From Ilex aquifolium (lineage: Eukaryota; Streptophyta; Magnoliopsida; Aquifoliales; Aquifoliaceae): 64,000 nt of DNA. The stretch is from assembly GCA_951799425.1 (NCBI GenBank), contig OX637406.1, positions 28,390,390-28,454,389 of the forward strand, in the 5' to 3' direction. Both the position numbers and the translations under genes were made by a program. Positions 27,537 to 40,300 of the stretch are shown here, piece after piece. The notes beneath the pieces were generated by a model that was given only the letters and a program-made list of their open reading frames with translations, made no database searches and was not told the origin of the DNA. Within the stretch, counting starts at the first letter, position 1, and every line of letters starts with the position of its first letter.

Positions 27537-30500
27537 ATGGTGAATAAGAGCAAGAGTGGGTGGAAAATCGTTCATATACCAGACAAGCCACCCATTTCAC
27601 CTCATCTACAACCCACCGTGGATGTACATGCTACTGTTGTTGAACCTAAACTTGCCAACACTCTTGTAAGGTTTGTCTTTCCCTACACTAAGTGTATGCT
27701 ATGGACCTTTGTCTGTTTATTTTCTGAATTTCTGATTTTATCTCTAGAAAAATGTTCTCGTACATAATTGCATGACTATCTTTTCGTTTTTCAAAGGAAA
27801 AAATTATTCTTCAATTATGAGAAGTTTTTGCTTTTTTCTTTTTTGTTAGGAAATTAAATCAAATTGCACCATTGGAAAATCTTCGCCATGTCAAGCGTGT
27901 TCGTAAGCAGTGTCTTGATGGAGGTAATTTTTGTTATCACCTCTTTCTTTCTCTCTCTCACACACACACACCATCATCATCTTTTTGCAATTTGATACCT
28001 CCAGATTTACAATTCATGGTAGCACCTGATAATATTGCATCAAATAAAACCCAGTACCTGTCCACATGAACCACGAGTTTTAGAGGTTCGTGATAATAGT
28101 TAGACGGTCTGGGATGGTGCATTAGGTGAACAAGATTGAGAAAGCACTTCTTAGATTTTGTTTTATTTCCTAAGTATATACATACTGATGATGATGACAT
28201 CCTAATCTTCTAGAGTATCTTACTGGTATATGAGATACACCACAACAGGCACGGACAAGACAATCCTAGACAAAGTAGTGTGGGCAGCCTCGACTTGCTC
28301 TCAAGGCCTCCATTTTTTGAGAGTTTTTATGGTTTGCTCTAGGCACTGAAGTGTTGGGCGATTGTGAATTCGAATAGGAACGCAATCATTTTAGGTGAAT
28401 AAAGCCTAATGTCAGGCCTATACTTAGTCCATCTCTCCTAGCTTCATGAATTAATATCATTGTTTGGACTTATCATAGTGGATCTGACAAAGTTTTACGC
28501 TAGCTGTCTGCTACCTAATGCAATCCTCCTCCTTTATCCTGACTTGGGACAGGCATTGTTGACTACAACACTGACGGAGTTAGCTTCATGGATTAATGGA
28601 AGGACCAAATGCTAATTTTTGTGAGCTGCTTCGGGACTGGTTTGAAGTATGCTCTAAAGTAGCTTGGAAAACACTAGTAAAGAGGGAGACTTGTGAGTAA
28701 AAAACTTTAATTAATGGAAAGAACCACAAATAATCAATTGTATTTGGATTTCTTTTTACGATAGAGATCAGTCTATTTTATCTAGTTGGGTGAGGGAAAA
28801 ACTTTTTAAGGCGTTGAAGTATCCGTTGGAATGTCCATGGCCCTGAAAAAATTCCCACACTCAGGCATGATGCTTAATATTTTTTTTTGTTTGCTCTTTT
28901 GATTAGTACTAAAACTTTATTCAGAGGAAAGAGCGAGAAATTACGAATCACATGCACAGTGCGGACAATACATCTTATTAAGGGCTCACACTTCCAAGTA
29001 AAAGAAATACTTAATGATTCTCCAATCATCACAATTCTAAATTCGACACAACAATCTTCAATCTTGAAATATGCAGAAAAAAGAAATATCTTCTGGCTCT
29101 TTTGTCACCGACGCTCACAAAAATGCTAAAAAAATGAACGGCATGCCATAAACAATCTCCTAGTTTGCTTCTATTGTCAAAATCCCCTGCATTTCTCTCC
29201 AACCAAATCACCTAGCAAATTGCTGAAACTGCTCACCTCCAACAGTGATAGCTCTCCTATTCCTTGCAAGACCCTAGAAATCATCCTCAAGCAAAAACAC
29301 ACATTATCTAGTAATCACCCTATTGAACCAACTTTAACCATGACTCCAATGCAACTAGACAATGAAGGAAAAGGTGATCCATGCCCTCTCATATGACACC
29401 ACTAGGGCAATAAACAAGCATATGGTCCTCTCTGTTGAAGCAAATCTCTAGTATTTATCCTGCTATGAGCAATTATCCAAGCATACATTTGAACCTTAAT
29501 ATATGCTCATTTGTCTTTTGTATCATCAAAGATGGGCAAACAATTGGAATGGAACGAAGAATGAAAGAAGGATTTAATAGAAAATAGGCATGACGAATCA
29601 ATAGACCAACTTTTTCTATCAGAAGATATATGATTTATAGAAACCTCGTTAAGCAATGAAAATAAGTGGCACAATTCATGAGTTTCGCTATCATTTAGGT
29701 TCACAGAAAAACTGAAGTTCCGTGTGATTGGAATAGAAAAGGACACAATTATATGGGCAATTGAGACTATGAATTTAGGCTAAACGATAAATACAAGGAA
29801 ACTAATGAAAAAGAGAAGGGTAAAATCAATTTTATCTCGTGATATGGTCCCCAATGATTCAAAAATCACCACATAATATTCCAGTGGTTTTGGACCAATT
29901 TTCACCATTGACACTGTCAATTGAAAGTATAAAATGACTTTAATATCTATACCCCTCTCTTTCTTTTTTTCCTCTTTGTTTGCCTGTAGCACTAGCACCC
30001 AAATAGAGATGCCAATGCCGCGCCGACGCCCTTTGGCCAAAGCCCATGCACTACGGATCGAATTCGAATGAAAATCAAACACCAAAATATTTGTTCGTGG
30101 CTCCATTGAACACCCAAATCATGATCAAGATCCACAAATTGGTTGAAGAAGACCCATTTGGGAAGAGTTTTCCACATCTAATGGCATAAATCAACACCAC
30201 CTAAAACATCAGAGACAACCCAACTCTTCTACCTGCCACGACACAAACCAACACTACCCAAAGCACACACAACTAGTCCAAGCCATCACTACAATCAACC
30301 ACAACCATAGTTACAACCCAAACCTGCCCCACACCCACGTGCCTTGTAACCCACCACAACCACCACCCACCACGATTCATTAATTCATCTCTTTTACCAC
30401 CAACCCATGCAAAACTGCCTGCCGCAAGAGAGAGAGTGTGTGTGAGAGAGAGAAGTTGGACTTACTTGAAATCGCTGCGGACTCATTTGCTAAAAGTGGT

Positions 30501-31057
30501 TTTTGTGAAAATCACAGACTCAACTGTTTTAGCTGGTGGAGTTTCTTCCGTTAATTGTTTTCTTTATTGGTCGCGGAGGTGTAGGGCTGTTGGTGTGTGG
30601 TGGTGATGAATGTGGTGACCAAAGTTATTAGTATCGTATGATACGTCACGATACACCTGAAAAACGATACATATCGTATCTCTATATCGTTTTTGTACCG
30701 TATCGTACGATACGATATGTACGATACGTGACGATTCTGTTTTTTTTAATTTTTTTTTGGTTTTTTGGGGCTGAAATGACATTATTTTACCCTAGGACTT
30801 ATTTTTAAATCCTTAGCCAGTGAAATAATGTCGTTTCAGTGGTTATGATTTAAAAAAAATAAAATAAAGTTTGCTGTTAATGTTGTTCAATTGAATTCAA
30901 AATTCCTGATTAATATTAAGGTTGTTTAAGCAGTTGATGTTAAAAATTTGAATTAGAGGTCTTTGCATTTTGATATTATTGAAGCATGTTGGGAACTTGA
31001 ATAGTTGGTGGAATATTAATGAAATGTTATGTTATTATGAGTCTATGACTTTTTTAT

Positions 31058-31128
<71 letters not shown>

Positions 31129-31328
31129 ATTAATAATTATTTAAAAATTAAAATTGCGCGTATCTTACGATACATGATACGGTACGATACGCTATTTTTG
31201 AAAAACGATACGCCTTCCGATATGCGATTTGATTATGGTGGTGACTGTGACTAGTGCATTGGAGTTGAGGGAGGGGATTGTAATTTGGTGGTGGTAGTTG
31301 GCTGTGGTTCTATTGTGAAAAGAGATGT

Positions 31329-31362
<34 letters not shown>

Positions 31363-34300
31363 CCAAAGGGTTGGGGGGGAGAGGAGATGGGAGGTGAAAT
31401 TGCAGATGGTTGGGTGGGGAAGGGGAAGGGGATGGGGATGGGGAGCTGTTGCAAGTGGGATGAGGTGAAGGCAGGTGGGAGAGCTGCTGGTTGGTGGGGG
31501 AGGGAGGTGGAGCTACCAACACTCTAGAAAGTGCCCATGATAGTTGTCTGACATTAACTCTCCATGTACAACATTCACCTAACTTTGTTTCTCTTCCCTT
31601 GCAGAGAGCTACTAGGTCGACATTGTTTCCTGGTAAAATTCTTGGACTAGTTGGAGCCTACCACCGTGCTTAAGAGGCTCGTCGGGAGCTTTTTTTAAAA
31701 GTTATTTCAAAATCTAAATGAGCATATTTGTCTTTTTACATTCAATTTGACTGACTTCAAATTTTGACATGCCAACTTATGAATTAAGTGCGTGCATCAT
31801 ACTTTCCGTCACTAAAGATAGATATGTTAACGGTAGTAGTTTAGTCCAAAACCAAATGGAGGTTATGTCATGATTTTTGAATCACAGGGGGTTGAAGTGC
31901 CAAATGACCAAACTTTATAAGGGGTAAAATGGATTTTACCAAAAAAAAAAAAAAAAACCCCAAGCCAAAAAGTCTCTGAAAAATGGATTCTTTCCTACTT
32001 ACTAGTATTCTAACATTTTGATGAGACCAAGATAAAACTTCAAAAATGAATTTTCCATGGCATCGAAACACTTCTCTTTCAAACACCTGTAGCCTGGGCA
32101 CCATATTTTCTTTGGTGATAGAATACCACAATGAGTTTCGTTCTGTAAGAAATCTCCATAACCATTGTTTCCCAGCAAGTGCCAAATATCACACCCATCC
32201 CTCCTTAGATTGGGTACGACTGGGAATCCAATTGAGTTCCCTTTGGAAACTCATGACCGAACCCCGTGTTTCCAATATAACTTAAAATAATCTTGTCCCA
32301 TATAAATAATATATCATGGAATAAGATTAAATACTATTCATACCATCATTTGCATCAAGGAGTCCGTCATCATGGGTGCTCTATTCGTAACCAACCACAT
32401 ATACTTCCATCTACCCATAATTTAGAACTCAAAATAAATAAATATACGTATGTGAGCCCTAAATCTCTTAACAAAAGGGTGATGTCTAACCAATTTCATA
32501 TCCAACATAGATAAGCTCAAATATTCTAAAATAATTGCTTTCGTGGTTCGATCACAAAGTATGTAGGCTATGAGATAATCTAGAAGTGCTCTAAGGAGAT
32601 TGTTGCCTCTAGTCTGAAATAGTAAAGAGGATGAGTGAGATGACAATCAGTGAATGGATAATAATACCACATGTTTGAAATACATTTTGATGAAAATAAT
32701 CGCATGAACATAATTTATATGGAAATCAACACTTGTTTTTGAATAAAATTGTGAGCTCGTGATACATATCTTTATGTGTCATAAAGTAGTTCACCCAAAA
32801 CAATGGGATTCAAAACCAAGAATCCAAGCAATATAACCCATATCATAACAGATTGTATCTTAGTCATACACACGCTCAGGAGGTCATACGCATGTAGAGC
32901 CGTAACATATCACATTGAGAGAGAAAAGCTGAGAATTCTGAATCAATGTACTCACCACCACGATCTGTTCACAAAATTTTAATTGAAGTGGATAACAGAT
33001 TTTCAACTAATGACTTAAAAGTCTGAAACACTGAAAATGCATCTGATTTCCTTTTAATTGGATAAATCCAAACAAATTTGGAGTACTCATCAATAAAAAG
33101 AAGATAATTTTTGAATCCAGATATAAATGGACTAGGAGCAGGACCCCAGATATCACTATGAACAAGCTGTAAAGGAGCATTAACAGTGCTTGTAGATTTT
33201 GGAAATGGTAATTTGTGACTTTTTGCTAATGAACCATGACAAATTAAAGACATCTGAGAGGACCTAGGTACTTTTAAGAAAGATAAAATGCTAGCTAAGG
33301 CAGTCTTATTTGGATGACCTAATCTATTGTGCCAGACATCAGTAGAAGATGGTTTGCATGCTAGAGCAGTGAGCTTCACATGAGAATTAGAAGAACCATT
33401 GAACTTTGCAGATGATGGAGACGAAGAGCAAGGGAATGGATATAAGCCATTTTTACTGGGCCCACGAAAAAGTGTCTTCATCGTGGACTTGTCCTGTATA
33501 TGAAAACCATTGGCATCAAATGACAAAAGACAATTGTTATCTCTAGCAAACTGATAAATAGAGATGAGATTGGTAGAAATAGAAGGGCTATACAGAACAT
33601 GATTTAATTTGAAAAGAGATGATGGAGTTTTGAGAACACCTTTACCAGTATGATGAATAGGAATAGAAGTACCATTACCAACGACTATTTTATCAGATCC
33701 ATGATATGAAGTAGAGATGGACATGTTCTCAAGATCATTAGTGATGTGATGACTGGCTCCTGAGTCAGCATACCAAGCTGAATCTGATGAACTGAGATTT
33801 GTGGCTAGTAAGGCCTGCTGTGTGGGTGAGGATTGTTGAGAAGGAATAGGAGAGATTGAAACCCCCATGTAAGACATGTCCAGTCGATACCAACAGTTTG
33901 AAGCAGTGTGATTTGGCTTGCCACAAATTTGACAGATAACCTTGTTTCTATTGTTGCTGGTGTCACCATATCCTCGACCTCGAGATGAACAGTTTCTTCC
34001 ACGATTATTTCGACCACGTCCTCTTCCTCCACGGTAGGTGTAATTGTTGCTTTGGAAGGAATGTCCTCCTGATGCCAAGAAGACGGTAGTTACCGTTTCT
34101 GCTTCAGTACTTGGAGTTGATGTCTTTGATTTTTGTTGTTCAAGTAACATGGTCTTTTCTTCAATTTGAAGAAGGTGCTACAGTTCTTCAATGGAGATGG
34201 AATATGGTCTTGTGTGAATTGAAGTTTTAAAAGCATTAAATTCTGATGGAAGCCCATTGAGAACATGAAGAACAATGTCCTCTTCATCTATTGGAGCACC

Positions 34301-37300
34301 AACTGCTGCAAGAGTATCAGTGATTGCTTTAATTTGTTCCAAGTATTTACTCATTGATTGAGAACCCTTGGTGATATTTTGCAAATCATTCTTTAGCTGC
34401 AGTATATTGGATCGAGACATTGACATATATCGGTGCTCAAGAGCTACCTACACATCTCGAGCATGTTCAAGGTTCATAACATAAGGAAGAACTGAAGGTG
34501 GTAAGGTAGCTATAATATTGCCAAGTAACAATTGATCATTTAGTAACCACTCAGAAAATTTTGGGTTTGCTTCAAATTTACCTTGCTCATTTCCGATTTT
34601 CTCCGGCGGTACTTCTATGGTTCCATCAACGAAGCCTGTAAGACTGTGGGCTCGAAGAGCTATGAGAAACTGGGTCCTCCATGAGAGAGTTGCTCAACTC
34701 AAGTTTTATGGTGAGAAGAGAGTTTAGATTTGCGATGAATTGCTGAATAGAGGATTGAGTAGTCATTGTAGATGTATTGGATCAGAAAGAGCTCATGACG
34801 TTAGTCTATAGCTCTGATAGCATGATGAAGCTGTGAATGATAAAGTAGATTTCGGGAAAATGCTTACCTCTCTGTAGAGGTTATCCATTCTTTATATATA
34901 TATATATATGAGCTATTACAGAATAGTCTAGAAAGAAGATTACAACAGAATTTGTTAGCTAGAATATTTCTTAACAATCTTAGGTGTATATGTTGAGACC
35001 AATACAATTGATATATGTTGAGAATATTCTAACAGGGTGCACAAGGAGAATGGCTGAGGGGGGAGGAAGGGGGTGGGGGATTTGGTCTATGTGTGTTCGT
35101 GGTAGCATAGAGAGGGGATGGGAGGAAGGGGGTGAAGGATCTGGTGGGTGGTGTGTGGTAGTAGAGAGGGGGGAAGGGAGGAAGAGAAACACCTTGAGAG
35201 AATGGTGATGCTGACGCTCTTGCGGAGAGGATGGTGGCGTTGGCGTGGTTGTGGAGGTGGCAAGGTCGTTGGGGGAAGAGAGTTGAGGAAGGGAGAGGGA
35301 AAAAAAAGGAGGTTGGGAGTGAGAGAGACATGATTTTGAGACATGTGAGGGAGGAGGAAAGTCACGAGGCATGAGAGAGAGAGTCGGTTTGACAAGTGAT
35401 GGGAGGCTGCAGTGTTTTAGGTGTGGTTGACGAGCTAGGGAGGAGGAAAGAGAAAAGAGTTGGCTGGAAAAACTTTGGGTTGAGTGAATGTGTACCGTTA
35501 GGTCAATTTTGGGTTAATCTAAACCATTTTTGTGGTTTATGGGGGGTATATTTTCAAGTTGAAAGGTGTAATATTAGATAGATGTGTTTTGTTTTGCATG
35601 GTGATTCTCAATTTTGCTCATGGTGCTGGTTATAAGTGCCCAATATGATTTAAACCTGATATTATCCTTGGCTTTGTGATTGTCTACGAGGGGTATATTC
35701 TCCTAGAGTTGGTTTGATCTATGTTTTTGGTGGGCCATGATTCAGCTGCAATTTTGTTCCTTGATTGTTTAGTTGCCTCTGAGTTCCCCTTGTTTATTGT
35801 ACAGAGTTTTCATCCATAAAATAGCTTCTTTTTAAAGAAAATAAGTTAAGACTCTCTTAACCTAAGTCACATAAAGCGGGGGCGGGGGCGGGGCGACAAA
35901 ATTCCAAAAACTCTTAGAGCAAGAACGCCTTGAGAGCATCATACTACCATTCAAGTTTAATTATAAGATACACTATTTAAGAATTTTTACCGCTAAATAG
36001 AGAAATATTGTAGAAATAAAATTTAAAATAAAGTATTACCATAAGTTTAAAACTAATTAAGTGATAGGTTCACTATTATAATATTATTTACCCAACTATT
36101 AATCATAAAAAAGATCCAAATCTAACTAAAACAAGATAGTTTATCCAAAACACAATAGATTGAGATTCATATCTACAGAGTCATTTGACTCTTTATTTTA
36201 TGAGCTTGAGAGAGAGAGAGAGAAAAGAAGAAACAACTGAGGGATGAACTGTGTTCATCATAGTGTCGACGATTGGATGAAGGGACTGGGGTCGCTGGGC
36301 TACTCTGTGGCTCTACCTTCTAAACTCGCAAAACGAAGTTGAAGACGACGTAGTTAAAGATGAAGTAGGAGAAAGGGGCCTCTGTTCATTGTAATTCTGA
36401 AACGATTTTACTGCTATGTGTCACAAATAATCTCAATTTCATCTTTTATTTGTGTAATTGCGAAATGGTTGTGATTTTGGGTTGAACGATTGAAAAATTG
36501 AATGAGGTTTTTTTTTGTGATTTAGGGTTGAATATGTGGCTCTGCAATTTTGTGCTTTCTTTATATCCATATCTTTTTCATCGTCGACAGAACGATGTTG
36601 AGATCTTAGTTCAATTCTGCAAATCTTGGGGATTCTTTTGAACTAGGTTTGTGTCAAACATGCTAATTCGTCCTAAATCAGCGAATTTACTTCATAAATT
36701 CGTGAATTCTATGATCTTAATACATGATTTTGGTTAGACAAATTCGCCGAACTAACTAATCAAACACGTGGATTTGCTTAGTCGAGTTCGTGAATTCGTA
36801 AACTTGAATCCGCGAATTTGATAACGTGAATGCGTGAATTCATGGTGAATCCGCTCTGAAAGCGCGGATTCACGAGTGGAGTGATAGAGCTCTGATTTGG
36901 ACGAATCGTGTGACTCAGCTCTTAACTTAATTTAGACATTGTTATTTACACGGTTTTGGGCCTTCACTTTCAGATGTATACATCAATCCAATTTCCAATC
37001 TCAACCCATGTAAGAAGTTTATTGTGTAACTAGTGGAACCAACTGATGAATTCCAAACGAGTATGAAGCCAAAAGAAAATGTGATGGGAGACTATTATTC
37101 CATTAGATTTTTGGAGCTTGTTAGCAATGAAGAATGCCAAGGCAGGACTGCCATGCTTCTAAAAGTTTGACATATTCTTATGGTTCTTTGCTTGCATGTT
37201 GGCTAAAACATCGATTATGCACTGTACTTGTCTCAATCATCCAGTCAGGTACTGGAGGCCTGCTGCCAATATATTCTACTCTTGAAGAAGGGTTATTTGT

Positions 37301-40300
37301 TGGCAGTACATCTTAGTAAGTATTATAGAAAAATAAGGACAAAATCTTTGTGCTTATGTGGTATGCTTGCTTTACTTTTGCATGTTTTAGAAATGCGGGA
37401 TATTTTCTTGAATATGGTGGTGACAGTTGGTTTATATGGCAGGGAAATCTCAGCTATCTGTGATCCTGTGTTTGGCTTGTGAAAATGATTGCCGGTTGGA
37501 TAGCATGCCAAGCGCTGTGATTGAGCTTATCAATTCATTCCAGTTGAGTACTTTTGTGGCAAAAGTGGGTCATCCTTTAATCTTATTTTAATTTTATTTT
37601 TTTACCAAGTCTTATAAGATTTAGTTTTTATGGTACTTGTTATTGGGCAATCATTTATTTTCATAACTATTACTAAGACAAGAAAATCTGTAATAGTTTT
37701 GAGAGGGACCACATTAAGAGATTCACAATGCATTTTCATATGGCTGATGACATATGGATCTTGGTCTAATGAACATCGAAGCACACTCATGGAGAATTTT
37801 TTACTTATTTGTGAGGGTGGTATGTGTGAATTCTTTGGCATAGAGCAATTGATTCACAATTAAAAAAAAAAACAATTCCTGACCATTTGGGTTGTTTGAA
37901 CTAGATCCATAGGGTTCTCGAGCCATGGGTCATCAACTAGGAGCACAAAGATAATAAACATTCGTGAATATGATGTAACCGACATTGGCCAAGATCTAAG
38001 AAATATCAATTTGGTTCAAGTGGCGGTTGAACTATTAACAAGATCTACATGCATAGAAAGTTCAATGATTTTTTATTGAGTTCTAGAATAGAGATCTTGC
38101 ATAATGGACCACTGTATTATAATTGTTGTCCAAATTACTATGTATATTAATTTGATGGAGGAATTCTTAAGTCATCAACACTCGACATTCAAACGAGTGG
38201 ATATGGTTTTTAAATACCGAGTAAGTTTTCTTTTCTTCTTGGAAAATAGAGTATGTGATACTCAACGCGGAATGGATCGTTGTTCACGATGAAACAAGTG
38301 GGATTAAGAAACAACCTAGAAGTGGGTGAATAGGTTAATTCAATTTTACGATTGAACAAATACCAATTTTAACCTAATTCTACCACATATTTTCTTGAGT
38401 TAATTAATCGATTAAGAATGAGAACCCCTTTTAAACACGAACAACTCAAACCAGTCATGTAGATTGATGTAATGAATATGTCAATTTATTGATTAATACT
38501 CAATCTCACACAACGATCCTAATCAAGACAACAATCACCAAAACCATTTCTAATGAATTGAAAGCTAAACAATCAAATTATTAACCACATAGTGTGCACG
38601 TATGCATCAATTGTAAATGTATAAGCAAATTAAGCAATAAGGAGAAACAATCAACTATTGACACTTAAACCCAACCGGTCGGGAACTACCCGGGGTTCAC
38701 CAAAGCCTAATCCACTATCTCAAGGTCAATGTATAAGTTGTCAAGTCTTATATCTCAACCAATACCATAGTTAGACGCTCATTTTCTTCAATATATCTCT
38801 CCACCGAAAGTCCCTCATCGATGTTATGAATGGCTTCACTCGAACTCTTTACCACAATGGATTGTTTAGGCCTCGAGTAATATTCTCCGCCAAGATCCTC
38901 GATATGCACACTTTTCAAAGTGGGTTTTGGTGATCTCAACCAATATCGTCTTCTCCAATGTGTGAAGTTGGATTAGAGTCTCAAGATGAGTAATCTTTTG
39001 GATTTAGGGATATAGGTTTGTTCACAAGCTCTCTAGATGTTCAATAGACATAATTTACTCACATGAGGCTTACCCTAGCATAGGAAGACTTCTCTCTATT
39101 TATAGGCTCGGAATAGGGTTTATTTTGGGACAAAATAAACCAACATTCGCAAGTGACCGCTCGAGCCATCTCAAGACTGCTCCAGCGACTGCGAATGACC
39201 TAGAGGACGGTCTTTACTGGCCAACTCGTCATCCTTTCTTTATTTTTTCCCTAAGTGTGAGATTGTTCTACCTGAAGGCAAGCGAGTAGAGGGAGGTCCC
39301 TATTGATTTGAAAACCGAAAACCAAGCAAGTGTGGTGTTGCTCAAGTGGGGTCCGATAAATGACTCAATTTATATTTTCAAAACACAGTTAAGGTTTAGA
39401 AAAAAATTTCTTTGAAAAACCTGAGTCATTTTTGGATTTTCTCAATTCTATTTATTCCCTAATCATCTTAAGTCTAACGAATTAAACAAGGGTTTCATAG
39501 GTCTCTAAGGTCATTATACTTTTATCCTAAGCTTGAAGTTGCATCGGAGTGATCTCGATATGGCATTGTAGCTTGATCTTCTTCCCTTCTTTGTCTCTTA
39601 CGGATCTTGATCTTTGAAGCTTGATGACCATGAAATTAGGTTGACATTAAATAAAACTTCACGAAATTAGTCAATTAGAATAGATGTTAAGAGCCAATTT
39701 GAGAGAATGACGATTTGTAACCAAAAGGAATGATCATGGAATTTCCTTGAAGGGGAGTTTGTTGGTTTATTTTCTGCCATATAAATGTTTGCAAAACATT
39801 TGGATTGTTTGAAGTAGTCCTATATGCGCTCTAGAGCAATGGGAGACCTATTTAGGTAGTTTAATGGCATTATTTATAGTAAGTACACAGTTCAGCTTTG
39901 GGGCCTTTTTAGGAAATTTGTTGTGCTTTGTTGGCCTGTGAGTAATTGTAGTAGAGATTTATCAGTCATTTAGCTCTAAAGTCTAAACATAGTGAATGAT
40001 CTCTTTTTTCCTTCATTTAACGCTAAACACAGTGAATGATCTCTTTTTTCCTTTGTGCGGTGTTTGAGAGCCCCAGAAGGCCTCTATTAGCTAGTTAGAT
40101 GGAGCCAACTATTCTTTATTCTTGCGCTGAGTGGATATTAAAAACCCAACAAAGTCTTGTCTCAACTATTTGGGGCATTGTAAACAAGTAGGAATCACAC
40201 CACTCTTATCTCTTTCGTTGGTGTAGTAATATGTCTTCTATATGTTTAAACTATCTATAAGTCAATTCTTTCTTAGCTTATTTCTTATTGGAGCAACAAT

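Larger units (their letters stand above)
27924..37442 (+). other. TAD3 intron 2 (9.5 kb)
   Basis: Donor GTAATTTTTG and acceptor TATGGCAG. Contents: unassigned DNA to 28890, an L1-type LINE remnant, a TIR element at 30620-31237, unassigned AT-rich DNA to 32890, a Copia fossil to 35034, then about 2.4 kb with a GA-rich block (35040-35440), a G/C-rich run near 35877, and a patch rich in GAATTC-like words (36660-36880). No other gene is supported. Confidence 0.85.

Noticed and set aside
34980-35395. Overlapping Pro/Ser-rich open frames
   Set aside because: They come from a GA/CT-rich block read in several frames, with no domain and mutually exclusive frames.
36660-36880. Patch rich in GAATTC/GCGAATT words as a regulatory array
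   Set aside because: Irregular spacing and no known motif; more likely degenerate simple sequence.
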